NCBI RefSeq assembly: GCF_002127325.2
Contig: NC_035449.2
Location: 144,002,946-144,066,945 of the forward strand
Source of the DNA: Helianthus annuus
Taxonomy: Eukaryota; Streptophyta; Magnoliopsida; Asterales; Asteraceae
DNA: 64,000 nt
Reading direction: 5' to 3'
The position numbers were made by a program, and so were the translations under genes. Below are positions 30,539 through 42,206 of this stretch, in pieces; the stretch's first letter is position 1, and the number at the start of each line of letters is the position of its first letter. A model generated the notes under the pieces. The model was not told where the DNA came from. It was given only the letters and a program-made list of their open reading frames with translations, and did not search any database.

Positions 30539-32240
30539 TTTGGAATTAGGAGCCATAATTTTTGCCCTTAAGATTTGGAGACATTATCTTTATGGTAGTA
30601 AGTTTACCATATTTACGGATCATAAGAGTTTAAGGTATGTCTTCGGGCAAAAAGAGTTGAATATGAGACAAAGACGCTGGATGGAGTTACTTAGTGATTA
30701 TGATTGTGATATCCAGTATCATGCAGGAAAAGCCAATGTGGTGGCAGATGCTTTAAGTCGAAAATATCACGAAAAGCCAAAAAGGGCACGTTCTCTTAAA
30801 TTAAATCTGCAAATAGATTTAAACGAACAGATTAGAAAAGCACAAGAATCAGTAATCAAGGAAGATACTGAAAAATTAAAGGGAATGATTAAGGAATTAG
30901 AACAAGGAACGGATGGAATTTGGAGGTTCCATAAAAAGAAAATGTGGATACCTAAATTAGGAAATTTACGTCACCGTATATTAGAAGAAGCCCATAAATC
31001 TAAATACACGATGCATCCAGGAAGTGATAAAATGTACCAGGATTTAAGGAAAAATTTCTGGTGGATAGGGATGAAAAAGGATGTAGCAGCTTATGTTTCT
31101 AAATGTTTAACTTGCTCACAAGTTAAAGCTGAACATCAGAAACCCTCAGGTTTATTACAACAATTAGAAATACCAGTTTGGAAATGGGAATTGATAACAA
31201 TGGATTTTGTTACCAAATTGCCTAAAACAAGGAAAGGTAATGATACAATCTGGGTGATTGTAGATAGATTAACCAAGTCAGCTCATTTCTTACCAATGAA
31301 GGAAACCTTTAGTATGAAACAATTAGCCAAATTATATGTAAATAAAATCGTTTCTTTACATGGCATTCCTTTATCAATTGTTTCCGATAGAGATAGCCAT
31401 TTTACTTCTCATTTTTGGTCAAGTTTCCAAAAAGCAATGGGAACCAGGTTAAATCTAAGCACCGCTTATCATCCTCAAACGGACGGACAAAGCGAAAGGA
31501 CAATCCAGACAATGGAGGACATGCTTAGAGCTTGTGTAATTGATTTTGGAGGTAATTGGGACGAACACTTACCTTTAATAGAATTTTCTTATAATAACAG
31601 TTATCACACAAGTATCAATGCTGCACCATTCGAAGCACTTTATGGACGAAAATGCAGAACCCCAGTCTGTTGGGCAGAAATTGGGGAAAAACAATTATCT
31701 GGACCCGAGATAGTACAAGAAACAACGGACAAAATCATTCAAGTCAAGGAACGACTGAAAGCAGCACGTGATCGACAAAAGAGTTATGCCGATAACAGAC
31801 GCAAACCATTAGAATTTCAAGTAGGAGATAAGGTATTATTGAAAGTCTCTCCCTGGAAAGGAGTGGTAAGATTCATCAAGAGAGGAAAGCTAAGTCCTAG
31901 GTATATTGGACCTTTCAAAATTCTTAAAAGAATAGGACCTGTAGCCTATCAGCTACAACTGCCAGAGGAAATGGCAGGAATACATGATGTATTTCATGTA
32001 TCTAATCTCAAAAAGTGTTTAGCTGATGAATCACTCATAGTACCTCTCAAGAATATAGAGGTTAATGAACAACTCAAATTTGTAGAAAGGCCTCTACAGA
32101 TTGAAGATAGAAAAATTAAAAATCTCAAGCATAAGAGATTGGTTCTGGTCAAAGTAAAGTGGGACTCCAAAAGAGGACCCGAGTACACGTGGGAGCTTGA
32201 ATCCGAAATGCAAAAGAAATATCCACACTTGTTCCAGTAG
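30522..32240 (+). CDS. pol: CV1 RNase H (rest), integrase, chromodomain-like tail
   Basis: This continues the polyprotein in the next frame after the A-run; there is no start of its own. It shows the RNase H end ([16 protein letters not shown]), the integrase zinc finger (H in HPGSDKMY, then CLTCSQVK), and the DDE core ([33 protein letters not shown]). The C-terminal module ends [20 protein letters not shown] before TAG at 32238. Length and motifs match the family, and no other stop is present. Whether the A-run difference is real or a sequencing slip cannot be told here. Confidence 0.93.
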   Translation, partial: NYSTHDLELGAIIFALKIWRHYLYGSKFTIFTDHKSLRYVFGQKELNMRQRRWMELLSDYDCDIQYHAGKANVVADALSRKYHEKPKRARSLKLNLQIDLNEQIRKAQESVIKEDTEKLKGMIKELEQGTDGIWRFHKKKMWIPKLGNLRHRILEEAHKSKYTMHPGSDKMYQDLRKNFWWIGMKKDVAAYVSKCLTCSQVKAEHQKPSGLLQQLEIPVWKWELITMDFVTKLPKTRKGNDTIWVIVDRLTKSAHFLPMKETFSMKQLAKLYVNKIVSLHGIPLSIVSDRDSHFTSHFWSSFQKAMGTRLNLSTAYHPQTDGQSERTIQTMEDMLRACVIDFGGNWDEHLPLIEFSYNNSYHTSINAAPFEALYGRKCRTPVCWAEIGEKQLSGPEIVQETTDKIIQVKERLKAARDRQKSYADNRRKPLEFQVGDKVLLKVSPWKGVVRFIKRGKLSPRYIGPFKILKRIGPVAYQLQLPEEMAGIHDVFHVSNLKKCLADESLIVPLKNIEVNEQLKFVERPLQIEDRKIKNLKHKRLVLVKVKWDSKRGPEYTWELESEMQKKYPHLFQ

Positions 32241-32263
32241 ATCTCGAGGACGAGCTCTAAAAC

Positions 32264-32276
32264 AAGGTGGGGAGGA
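32264..32276 (+). other. Polypurine tract of CV1
   Basis: AAGGTGGGGAGGA abuts the TATAACAA start of the 3' LTR. Confidence 0.88.
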
Positions 32277-33751
32277 TATAACAACCCTCGGTAAAACAGA
32301 CATCCTCATAATATTTCCGATACCCTAATATATTTTAAATATCTCAATGTGTCTTTATATGCACCCCGTATGTGAAAACCGAGCCCCAAGATAGATTATA
32401 CTATATAAAATAAATAAAAACAATAATTATTAAGCTGAGGCGGGCCGCGTAGGGCCTCACCTCAAGTTCATGCGGGTCGCGCGAGTAGGTGACCAGACTT
32501 CTCTTAAATCATAAGTCCAGGCGGGCCGCGTACATGTTTGATTAAGTGAAGGCGGGCCGCGAGCGACCAAGATAGTGGCGCAGCCCGGTGATGACACGTG
32601 TCATCATCATGGCGAGTCTAGGGGGTGAGCCGGACAAGCTAGTCCGTTGACCGAGATTGACGCGGGCCGCGTAGGCCCTGCCCAAATGTCACGCGGGCCG
32701 CGTGGGAACCAGATTTCACAACTATAAATAGAAGGCAACGGGCCTTCAGTCTGCTCGTTCAATTTTCGATTCTCAATCACAATTTCTGTAGTAGTGTTAT
32801 TATAGCCGGGTATTATACCCCCTAAAATAGCGAGGTTCTGCTACGATGTAAGTATTATAACCCCTGGAGACGTATTAGATATGCTGCCCGATTGATCTAG
32901 GGTTCCGTAACGGCTGTCGTGGTTCTGCCCGACGTAGTCGTTGGAATGCCGTCTCGGGGAGGGTATTACTAATGTTAAAATGGGTTATTATACTAACACA
33001 CGTGCATTTGTGTAAATTATAGATATTCACCAGGAAACCCTAAAGAATCACCTAAGACAGCAATGTGAGTGATCCTTCTTTTTATATACTCATTTTTGTG
33101 AGTTGATTCACTTTTTGTAAACCTTTTTGTTTACTGTTTTTACAAAACCTCACTTAATTAAATACATACAAAGCAGTTATTGAGTATTTGTAAAGAATAC
33201 AATTATGGTGGGTATGTTGGGGTTTTGTATACAAAATTAGTTACTGGCATGGTAACATCCCATAAGTTGAGTATGACCGTACCACTGATGTTAATTGTGA
33301 TGTCTTGGATACAAATGTAATTGCGGATGTGCCCTCAATACTGCAAATTGGTTTTTACTTACACTTGATTAAACTGGGAATCACTCACCAGTATTTCCCA
33401 CTGACAAAATGTTTTTAAAACGCGTTTCAGGTAACAAAATGTGAAAGCTAAATAGAAGCCAGCCGGACAGCACTGAAGGCTTGGAAAAGTGGCAATAAAG
33501 TTACCTAAGAATAAAATGGATGTTTTTATTAAATAAATAGGATTTATTCCTATGAAATGTGTGTATTAAAAACTTGGGTTTTTACCCATATGTTTAATGT
33601 AATAAACCATGGTGGTTTACTCTGATTAAATATTTCCTAACTACGGTCCTGATGAAAATTTCCGCTGCCAAATTGGATAAATAAATGTGATACCACCGAA
33701 ACTGGCTCACGGCCGCCCGTTCCCGGGAGATAGGGATCGGGGGCTGTGACA
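32277..33751 (+). mobile_element. CV1 3' LTR
   Basis: It is 1475 bp, the same length as the 5' LTR with about five substitutions. The TATA box is at 32723-32730 and the candidate intron at 32848-33430. It is followed by the right CCTCT duplication and then TAT1 gag. Confidence 0.96.
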
Positions 33752-33756
33752 CCTCT

Positions 33757-34795
33757 TGGGTATCTCAGCATCACAGATGGGTGGTGCAAAACGAGATATC
33801 TTATGGCTCCCATCTGCAATCTCCGGGATAGGCTTGACCACTCCTGGAACACTTGATATCATATCCTTCAACTTTTGCAATTCTCTAGCCATGGCATGAT
33901 TGATACCTGTATCCTACATAAGACTATGGTTAGTGGTATAAGAATTATTGAAAGTGTTACCTCCCATTGGGTTTAAATTAGGAACACCGGATGTGAATCC
34001 ATATTGTTGAGACTCTGGAATGATTGAAGGACCAGTAGAAGCAATGGTCTGTATTGGAATGAAATCTCCTTGATGGATATTTGAATTCCCTGGTTGCAAA
34101 CTTCTTAAGGATCCCGGAATCTGGAAGGATCCATGAAACTGAGAGGATCCTTGAACATGAGAGGATCCTTGGACCTGAGAGGATCCTTGGACCAGAGAGG
34201 ATCCTTGAACCAGAGAGGATCCTTGAACCTGCGAGGATCCTTGAACCTGCGAGGATCCTTGAAACGGCCAGAACCCTTGTATCTGCTGCGCTCCCAAGTA
34301 TCCTCCTGAGCTAGCGAAGGATCCTATATGCTGAGGGAGGGATCCTGCTGGTTGGAAGTATGACCCCGAAGCCTGAGTCATTACTGATGATTCGTAGTGC
34401 ACTCCTTTTGGTCCTCCCACGTATTGAACGTCTGGAACTACTGAAGGCTGAGAGGTCATAACCGGAGTATCGAAATTCAAAGATCTGGGAATCAATGGGG
34501 AATGATCCTCTGCCGATCTCTTCTGTTTCTTGATGTCTCCAATTTCTATGAGAATCCTTTCATTGGTCTTATCGTGCTGCTGTATATGCTCCTTCATCTG
34601 CAAAATTAAAGTAAATAAAGCACTAGTAGTAGGAGTATAAGAAGCAGAAGAAGTTGGAGGTTTTGAGAAAATGGGAGTCGGTTTCTTCTCGGCATTTTTC
34701 TGAGATCCAGAAGGTGGTGGAGGCAAAGGTGGAATGCCCTGGGATGAATTGACTGCAGACATCGCACTGGAAGTGTTCTTTGATGACGAAGCCAT
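33757..34795 (-). pseudogene. gag: TAT1 gag N-terminal part
   Basis: The frame starts at ATG 34795 (minus), directly after GCAG, and runs 293 residues to a TAG at 33914-33916. The same frame then continues (MARELQKLKDMIS) up to the CV1 insertion. The N-terminus is Ser/Pro-rich (GIPPLPPPPSGSQ), then comes a helical stretch (LFTLILQMKEHIQQHDKTNERI), then a repeat of six residues (QGSSQV and variants) encoded by a minisatellite. The conserved gag core only begins on the other side of CV1 at 24994. The extended repeat-rich N-terminus is variable in Tat elements. Confidence 0.85.
34123..34266 (-). repeat. 18-bp coding minisatellite in TAT1 gag, eight units
   Basis: Units of the type GAGAGGATCCTTGRACCW repeat end to end with 1-4 changes each, encoding Gln-Gly-Ser-Ser-X-Val. 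The length is a multiple of three, so gain or loss of units keeps the frame. Confidence 0.93.
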
Positions 34796-34861
34796 CTGCT
34801 TGGATGCAATGAACCAAAATGATCACAAAAACAAGAATCTCTTAGGAATGAAGCACCAATT

Positions 34862-34880
34862 GCCCCACGGTGGGCGCCAA
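34862..34880 (-). other. Primer binding site of TAT1
   Basis: On the minus strand it reads TTGGCGCCCACCGTGGGGC, two bases after the end of the 5' LTR. This TGGCGCC-type site is typical of Tat-lineage elements and differs from the TGGTATCAGAGC of the chromoviruses here. Confidence 0.85.
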
Positions 34881-34882
34881 AC

Positions 34883-35597
34883 TGTTTTTGTCAAAAATCA
34901 AGCTAAGACAATGTAACCAAACTTTCTGTTGTGAGGTATGATGCTTGAATTGATGAACAACAATAAGGATCACTCAGAAATGAAATGAACAAGTGACACA
35001 AAGATTTATATGAGGAAAAAGCCCTTGATCAATGAATGATCTCCGGCATAAAAAACCTCGGGTGATGGAAACTACCGATCACCAACTCAAATTAAACAAT
35101 GAATGCATTACAACTTTGGATGATAGCGAGCTAAGTACAAGGATCACTATAGTGTATTGTGTAAAAATGTGTGTAATCGCCAAGTAAATTGCAGAGAGCT
35201 GGTGAGAGCAGTTGTACGAGTGTGTGTAGCAAAAAAAATAGCCAAGTGTTTTCTAATTAGCTCGCTACCCCTTAAAAATGGAAAATATCTACACTAACTA
35301 ACATTCCGCAAATGGTGCAAGTCCCCCACGACTCCATAACGTCCACTTTTAGCTAAGCACGTGCGGAATAAACATGGAAGATGCTCCAGGAATGTCGCCA
35401 AGACCAGGTCCAAGCTGGTACTCCTGCAAAACAATACCATATTCAAAGTAAACAATCGTTAGTATAAGGATCCTTAAGATGATCCATGATCCTAATCCTG
35501 GAGCACTTCTGAGGATCACTAATTCAAACAGAAGTGAGGATCACCAAACCCAACAGTAATTAAGGATCACAGGTCATTGAGAAATCCTCCCCTAACA
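34883..35597 (-). mobile_element. TAT1 5' LTR
   Basis: It is the partner of 16149-16864, with TG...CA ends on the plus strand, followed by the right GTTAT duplication at 35598-35602. Confidence 0.93.
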
Positions 35598-35602
35598 GTT
35601 AT

Positions 35603-36435
35603 ATATGTGGTATTAGAGTTTTTGTCGTCTTATTTTCTCTAAATTCCTATATCTATCGGTTGCTTTTCTCGTCAATTCTTAGTTGGGCGTCGTCACTCTT
35701 CCTCGTTGACTATTCTCTTCTCCCTCTCATCTTCTTCCAATTATGCATGAGACATGTATAGATTATGTCTTATTTATTTATTTATCTCTTGTGACCATTG
35801 TCGTCCGGCCACAATGTAACTTTTGTCACCATCGCCTTGTTGTCGTTTCTCTTGCCATCGCACTATGGCCTAAGATTCGTCGACGCTGATTGACGGCCCA
35901 TAGTTTTCTTATTGTTTACGTCATTATTAGTTTTTTTTTTCTTATTTCTTCGAAATTATATGTTCCTATACTAGGACATTCATTGTATTTCGTTCCAACA
36001 TGAGTATTCGATTTCCTTACACTCCGACTTTAGATGGTATTAAATATATCCTATTAGTTAGTTTTTAGCGTAACTACTTCTATCATAATTAGGATATATG
36101 ATTTGTTATGTTTTTTTTATATATATATTGTTGAGTAATAACACATAGCAGTTGACGATTATTTCATTATTATAAATCCGATACATGTTTTATGTGTAAT
36201 TTAGGTTTGATTAGTAGAAAAGGATAGGGGCCTGAGCTAGATACGTGTATTTAAAAGTTTTGAAAATTATTAGCATCTTAATTGTATAAAAACGACCTTC
36301 CGAAAGTCTCCATAACCTTTAATGAACCTTTTAATTCAACTAATTATTTATTATATAGATGGAACAATTTATAGGGACTTAATAATTTTGAAAAAGAAGG
36401 TTTCTTTTGCTTTTAGAAACAAACTTTAAAAACAA
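35603..36435. other. Intergenic, no gene seen
   Basis: This was continuous with the sequence left of 16149 before TAT1 inserted. It is T-rich with no frame showing domain similarity. Confidence 0.5.
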
Positions 36436-36450
36436 CAATAATTTGACAAA

Positions 36451-36795
36451 TCCTCTACTTGTGGCCTAGTGGTAGGAGGTCTCGATTTTCCAACGGAGAC
36501 TCAAGTTTCATTCTCACTTGTGTCATATTGGGGTGGATATTGGGCAATGATGGTGACAAACCCACCGAGAGGGTTCGATCCTGAGCCGCACTCCGGTTTT
36601 CATCCGGTTGTTACTTCAGCAAGGCTTCTTGTGTGAAGGCAGTACGGTTTCCGGGGGAACACCGCAACCAAGTCTGGCCAACCCAGGACGGACCCGGTTA
36701 AAACAACATAAGCCTGGGCAGACTTGGCTAGGGCCGCCGATTAAACGGTGTGACATTGGGTCTCTCAAAAAGAAAGTCACAGTTAAAAAAGAAAC
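36451..36795 (+). mobile_element. SINE, plus strand, with perfect 15-bp duplication
   Basis: ACAATAATTTGACAA flanks it on both sides (36436-36450 and 36796-36810). The A-box TGGCCTAGTGG (36463-36473) fits the RNA polymerase III promoter consensus exactly, and a weaker B-box-like AGTTTCATTC follows at 36504-36513. A second, better B-box (GGTTCGATCC) sits about 65 bp downstream. The tail is A-rich (AAAAAAGAAAC). Its layout, with a B-box-like GTTCGATCCT in the body, is like the SINE at 13978-14285, so they may be relatives. Confidence 0.88.
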
Positions 36796-36810
36796 ACAAT
36801 AATTTGACAA

Positions 36811-38465
36811 GGAATATTTATATTTCTAAATATTAACAAAAGACTCCAATTAATGTCACATAACAATCTCTCCTTTAATCTTATAATTTTATTTAAAAAT
36901 AATTTTGTTATTCTTATTATTATTTATTATAAATTCTCTCAACTTTAATTTTAATATTATCTAATCTTCTATCTAAACTCTAATAAACCATTCCCGATAA
37001 ATGCCACATGGTAATTCCTTATGCTGTCTAAATATAATATTAATTTATATTCCATTTTTATATTTAAATTACTTTACCGATAACTCATTAAAAATATTAT
37101 ATGAATAACTACAACTAATATAGAAACTACACTTGATACATTATACTACAAGTAACTTCTATTTTGTTTAAGTGTTATTATGTTTAACTAAAATTACCAT
37201 GACAATTTTCTTTCAATTTTGTTATCATTAACAAATAAATATATTTTACTACAATTAAAAATATTCAATAATTTAGATAACGATAAAAAATAACAAAATA
37301 TAGATACGATTAAATATAATAAAATATAGTCAAATATGTCGTAGATTCTCCGATGTATTTAATAAAAATTATTTCATTACTTTTTTACCTCATTGGCTAA
37401 CGATGTAAAAATATTTTAAAAATTTCCTAAAGAATTGATGACCGCGACAAACACTTTACAAGTGGGTTGTGGAATGACTATCATGTACGTCTATTTGTCT
37501 TATTTACAAATAAACTATTTTTATTATTGTGTGTACAAACGGGAGTATAACCTAGTAACAATAATATATATTGGGAGGTCATGAAAATTTTAACTTTTTT
37601 ATAAGACAATTCGTACATGCGAATAAGTTTTTGAGTATACTCGAATGTTTGTAAAAGAAGTTATAAATCTAAGTTGAAAATTAAAATCACACATACCTCA
37701 TTAAAAAAAACCACATTTACATTGTATCATGCATCAAGTAGAGGTGTTTATTGTCTGCTTTGGCACAGTTTTAACGAAAATCTATAAGTTGAACGCTAAC
37801 TAATGATTTCAAGGAATGACAAATCAAATCAAACCAAACCGGCCGGGTGTGGGCCATCCAGACCGGATCACTTTTCCAATTTGATGGTTTGACGATTCGG
37901 TTTATATAATCACTATATGTATTTTGTACCATACATATATATTGCACTCGTGCTTCGCGGCTGCAACGCACGGGAAACCCTTATGATAAACATTATATAG
38001 TATACTGCAACATTTTTTTTATCTAGTATGAAACTCGCGCGTTGCGGCGGAGTCGACAATTTATATCTAAATTTTTAACTAGCTTCTCTAAAATTACAAA
38101 ACACATTTTATGTTAAATTTCATTAATTTTGGTTCACTAGTTAGTCCTTTAGTCCAAATATACAAATGCAATATAATGTATTTTTAAATATATGTTCTTG
38201 ATGAATGTGATGAGTTTATTATCCATAAGCTTATTTTTTATTATTTATAAATAATCTAATATATGGTATAGATTTATTATATATAAATGCCATTGAATAA
38301 GGGAAGAGGGGTATAGATGAAAGAAAATGACAAAAAGTTAGGCATTTTAACTTGACTCTTTATATGACATCTTAAAATTTGATAGAAATTTACCGTACAT
38401 ATGAAATGCTTTATATAGTAATATATATATACATATACATATATGTATGTATAGAAAAAGTATAT
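36811..38465. other. Very AT-rich intergenic DNA
   Basis: No gene is seen. Around 37945-38060 there are two CpG-rich islands (CTCGTGCTTCGCGGCTGCAA and CTCGCGCGTTGCGGCGG) in otherwise AT-rich DNA, which look like worn ends of a small transposon; I could not pair them. Confidence 0.5.
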
Positions 38466-38667
38466 CGTACATTACGGCTTAACGTACTTCACGTACGACA
38501 ACGTGTGTGATTTGTTTTATAACATGTGTGATTAATGTTTTCAATATGCGTGATTATTGTGTTTCAACATGCGTGATTTTAGATTTTTAAGTTATAACGT
38601 GCGTGATTTTAAAATGAACGTGCGTAATTACCTGTCGTACGTGATGTACGTTAAGCCGTAATGTACG
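38466..38667. mobile_element. MITE with 35-bp terminal inverted repeats
   Basis: The left end 38466-38500 (CGTACATTACGGCTTAACG...) and the right end 38633-38667 are inverted copies with one mismatch in 35. The ~130-bp interior holds several copies of a RYGYGTGATT word. No coding capacity. The small size and inverted ends fit a non-autonomous DNA transposon; the superfamily cannot be told. Confidence 0.82.
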
Positions 38668-38699
38668 TTAACCTTCCTCTATATGTGTGTATATGTATA

Positions 38700-39597
38700 T
38701 ATATATAGGGGCAGGATCTGGGGAAAATGCCTATAAGTGTGAAAACGGTAAGAACGGTCCCCATCTGTTGGATTAAAACAATATACAGATTAAATTGACT
38801 AGGTGGCGTTTTCGTAAATACCATCAACTTTTAAATGTTGACGGGCTTCATTAAGGGTAAAAAGGTAAATGTGCTTCTACATAACCCACCAAACGACACC
38901 GGAAACATATGAACTTCCCAGAGAAACCTCTCGAACTTCTACACAAAACGCGAAAACCCTAGAAAATGTGATGACAAAATATTATAGCGTCTAACGATTA
39001 AACACGATCCAGAAATAAAAACAGAGTGAGTTAACTTCGATTTAGATTATACTAGTTATTTGTTGTTTTGGTGTTTTAATTTCAACAATAAAATGTGCAC
39101 TTTCTATGGGTGTGAAATCTTGAGAGTCACCTGTTCGAAAACGCCAAAGAACTGACGAGCAACGGAAGATAGCAACACCAAAACATGGTATAATAGTTAC
39201 TTTTATGTCATTTAACTTGTCGAAAACACAAAAACATGTGTACTGTTTGTTTGTGAAACGCCATACAAAGGCCAGATATGAATGTCTGTGAAAACGCCAT
39301 TTTACAATTTCAACTGAAGTATAAAAGATGTGTTATTAAACGCCATATAACATGTTGTGTACATTAATTGTGTTAATAAACGACATATGAATGTTAGCTT
39401 TGGAATGTATTTAACCTGTTAGGGCTAACTCTGAGTTTGTGTCTGTGAAAATGCCATTTTACAATTTCAACTCTCGTATGATACATGTGTTATTAAACGC
39501 CATATATCATGTTGTATACTTTGATTGTGTGTTATTAAACACCATATGAATGTTAGCTTTGGAATGTATTTAACTTGTTAAAGCTAACTCTGAGTTT
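38700..39597 (+). other. Left end and 5' region of a Mutator-like element or gene
   Basis: TATATATAGGGGCAGGATC near 38702 looks like the terminal sequence of a DNA transposon family that carries Ulp1-type genes; I infer this from resemblance only. The stretch is non-coding and contains a ~158-bp tandem duplication (39284-39440 and 39441-39599). Confidence 0.45.
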
Positions 39598-39599
39598 GT
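39284..39599 (+). repeat. Tandem duplication of ~158 bp
   Basis: Both units begin GTCTGTGAAAAYGCCATTTT and end CTAACTCTGAGTTTGTG, 157 and 159 bp long, with scattered mismatches. Confidence 0.88.
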
Positions 39600-40740
39600 G
39601 TCTGGGAAATTTATCTTGTTTTTAGGCAATGAGGGGTTGAAAGTCAAAATAAAAATGTACACGGACAAGGCCCAAAACGCCAAGAAGAGAAAGGCATTAA
39701 GTCAGGATGTTGAGGTTCAGGAAGAACCTTTTTATCAGTTCAGTGGGGTTAGAGTTTTGTCAAGAGTTAAACATATAAACTTGACTAGTTGGTTTATCAA
39801 TTTGAATCCAAATTAAATACAGGAAGTACACAACATGGGTTTTGGTGTTGCCCTCAAAATGAAAATAGACAGTATCCACACAATGCTTGGGTACTAGTTG
39901 GTTGAAAATTACAATGAAAGAACAAACAATTTGAATATTGGCACCCATACAATACATATCAATGCCGAATTAATAAACTCTTTAACGAGTATACCAAATG
40001 GAAACGTGACCATGAAGGAGAAAAGATCAACAAAGAACGACAACATAGTGGCTAAGTGGAGAGCACAATTTAGAGGGACAGACTGGATAAATAGACCAAG
40101 TGTGAGGATCTACTTTGATAACATCTTACCTAAAATTAATGATTACGAGAGAAACTTCTGCCTAAATTTCCTTGTAGCATTCTTCACTATAATTGGGCAT
40201 GCAAGTGATAACGCGACCGTTAACCAACACTTCTTGCACAACACTAAACCAAACATTCAAACAAACCAAATGAACTGGTATGATTATCTCATTCAATTCT
40301 TACAAAACTCCAAAAGTGCATGGACACCAAAAAAGCATTTCATAGGGCTGTTGATTGTACTTGTCGTACTAAATACATTTAATATATAATAGTTTGAACA
40401 AAATAACAATCTGAAATTAAAATGTCTTGTATTGCAGCTTGCCTTGGTGAATGATGCTTGCAATAGAAATAAGTTGCAAAGACAAGAAGGTTACCCGATT
40501 GAGTGGGTTACAACAAGAATTCTTGACATGATTGAGAATGTATCAGCTAAAAGGATATATGGTGGTGAGCCAAAACACCATGATGGGAAAGAAATTAGGA
40601 AGAACACCATGATGGGAAAGAAATTAGGAAGAAAACTGTTGATAAGGCTAAGAAACCACAGTTTGAAACTGTTGTTCGAAAACAAGCCACGTCCAAAAAA
40701 GTAGAAAAAATGCCGGTTGTTGATGAAGAAGATGTTGATG
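39598..40740 (+). pseudogene. Ulp1/Mutator-type gene, 5' part
   Basis: Protein-like blocks lie in several frames: a basic start (KAQNAKKRKALSQD), HNMGFGVALKMKIDSIHTML (from 39832), a long block 39898-40389 (VAKWRAQFRGTDWINRPSV, NWYDYLIQFLQNSKSAWTPKK), and a later exon 40432-40704 rich in Lys. I read this as the N-terminal domain common in plant proteins that carry a Ulp1-type cysteine protease, many of them inside Mutator-like transposons. That call is from remembered family shape, not a search. A TAG at 39895-39897 and frameshifts interrupt it. The sequence continues across the CV2 insertion at 51974. Confidence 0.6.
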
Positions 40741-40870
40741 TATAACAACTCTCCCAAAACCCTTAAACATGTCCCGTCCCATACGTCCTAAAATACACCC
40801 CGTATACGAAAAACAAACCCGAAATACCTTTATATTAACAAAAATCAAATAAAATCAATTTTTATGGATC

Positions 40871-41060
40871 CTCGCAGGGCGCGACCCAGTCATGCCAAGA
40901 CTGTCGCGGGCCACGACAGCTGGACACCAGGCCGCACCTGGTCGTGCCACATGTTCAATGTGTGTTGAAGCTAGAAGGTTGACTCGGTAGGGCTAGGGCC
41001 TACCCTAGAGGCCTCGCGAGCCGCGAAGCCATGTCTTAAGTCTCTCGCGGGGCGCGAGCT
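40871..41060 (+). promoter_or_regulatory. CGCG palindromes, TATA region of the CV2 LTR
   Basis: Four words of the type CGCGGGSCGCGA occur at about 40872, 40905, 41013 and 41044, the last one 20-30 bp before TATAAATG at 41077-41084. Confidence 0.55.
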
Positions 41061-41195
41061 GCCCCTGATCAGACCCTATAAATGAAAAGTTCGAGCTCAG
41101 TCTCAACTCGTTCAAAACCTAATTCCTATCAAACTTCTGAATAGTTATTATAATACTCGGGTATTATACCCCTAAAAGCGAAGCTCTGCCTCGTT

Positions 41196-41733
41196 GTAAG
41201 TATTATAACCCCCGGTTACGTATTAGTTACTCTGCCCGATTGATCTAGAGCTCTAACGCATATCCAGGCTCTGCCTGACTCAATCGTTGGAATTCTGTCT
41301 CGGGGGGAGGGTATAGGTAATGTAAATTGGGTTATCTTACAAACACGTGTGCATTGTTTATTTTAATAGATTATAACCAGGAAGTCACCAGAAAGCAGTA
41401 GTAGTATCTAAAATAGCAATATGAGTACATTCACTTTTTGTAAACTGTTTTTACAAAACCTCAATTGTTTTAAAGTATACTTAGCAGTGATTGAGACTAT
41501 GTATTCTACAATTACTATCGGTATGTTTGGGTTTTGTATACATTACTTGTTACTACACTGTGAGTAGTAGCATGACCACAAGTCAGGATTGACAGTACCG
41601 TGGGGTGGTAATTGGGTAGATAAAAACATTGTAATCGCTCTCAATACTGTAAAGATATAAAATTCTGTTTTGATTAAACTGGGATACATTCACCACAATT
41701 TCTTGCTGATAAAGCTATTTAAAATGCGTTCAG
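41196..41733 (+). promoter_or_regulatory. Candidate leader intron in the CV2 5' LTR
   Basis: It runs from GTAAGTATTA to GCGTTCAG followed by GTAACAAAATG. It lies 119 bp after the TATA box. Splicing is inferred. Confidence 0.45.
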
Positions 41734-42055
41734 GTAACAAAATGTGAAAGCCAAATAGAAGCCAACTGGAGAGCACTGAAGGCTTGGAAAAGTGGCTATA
41801 AAACTTACCTAAAAAAGAAAGAAGTTTTATTTCAATAAATTGGGATTTATCCCTATAAACATATTTGTAATGGAAACTTGGGTTTTTCCCATGTACTTAT
41901 TATTTATAAAAGTGTGGTGTTTTACTCTGATAAACTATTTCCTAACTATTGCCCGGATGTATTTTCCGCTACCAAATTAATAAACACCGATACCACTGAT
42001 ACTGTCATCGCGGCCGCCCGCTCCCAGGGTAGGGGTTGGGGGTTGTGACAGAGAG

Positions 42056-42067
42056 TGGTATCAGAGC
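42056..42067 (+). other. Primer binding site of CV2
   Basis: TGGTATCAGAGC begins six bases after the LTR end. Confidence 0.88.
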
Positions 42068-42206
42068 TACAGCCACTGATTTAAGCCACAAAAGTGTTCT
42101 GCTGACACCAAAATTTTATCATTTGTGTTAGGAAATAACCTATGTGATTACATGTAAATCTGTATATCATTGTTTTATGTTATTTGACAATTTGTTAGTT
42201 TACAGT

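Larger units (their letters stand above)
25000..33751 (+). mobile_element. CV1: near-intact chromovirus nested in TAT1 gag
   Basis: This 8752-bp element has 1475-bp LTRs, PBS, ORF0, gag-pol, PPT and a TSD CCTCT (24995-24999 and 33752-33756). By hand I count about five substitutions and no indel between the LTRs, so it inserted recently. The LTRs begin TATAACAA and end TGTGACA, that is TA...CA instead of TG...CA. Structure and C-terminal tail suggest the Tekay/Del lineage. It interrupts TAT1 gag without changing its frame (8757 bp is a multiple of three). Confidence 0.96.
16149..35597 (-). mobile_element. TAT1: Tat/Retand-like gypsy element, minus strand, split by CV1
   Basis: It is bounded by 0.7-kb LTRs and by the duplication GTTAT (16144-16148 and 35598-35602). 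On the minus strand the order is 5' LTR (34883-35597), PBS, gag, protease, RT, two RNase H domains, integrase, a long 3' region with a plus-strand gene, PPT, and 3' LTR (16149-16864). Two RNase H domains and an antisense gene after pol are established traits of the Tat lineage. Without CV1 and its duplicated 5 bp the element is about 10.7 kb. LTR pair differences number roughly 15-18 in 715 bp (hand count), so it is older than CV1. The word AGGATC is unusually frequent throughout. Confidence 0.93.
40741..42050 (+). mobile_element. CV2 5' LTR
   Basis: It runs TATAACAACTCTCCC ... GGTTGTGACA, 1310 bp. It contains CGCGGGGCGCG-type palindromes (40871-41060), TATAAATG at 41077, and a candidate intron 41196-41733 (GTAAGTATT to TTCAG). 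Confidence 0.93.

Noticed and set aside
36463..36513. A functional tRNA gene
   Set aside because: It has A- and B-box signals but no cloverleaf stems or acceptor stem, and sits in a unit with TSDs: a SINE head.
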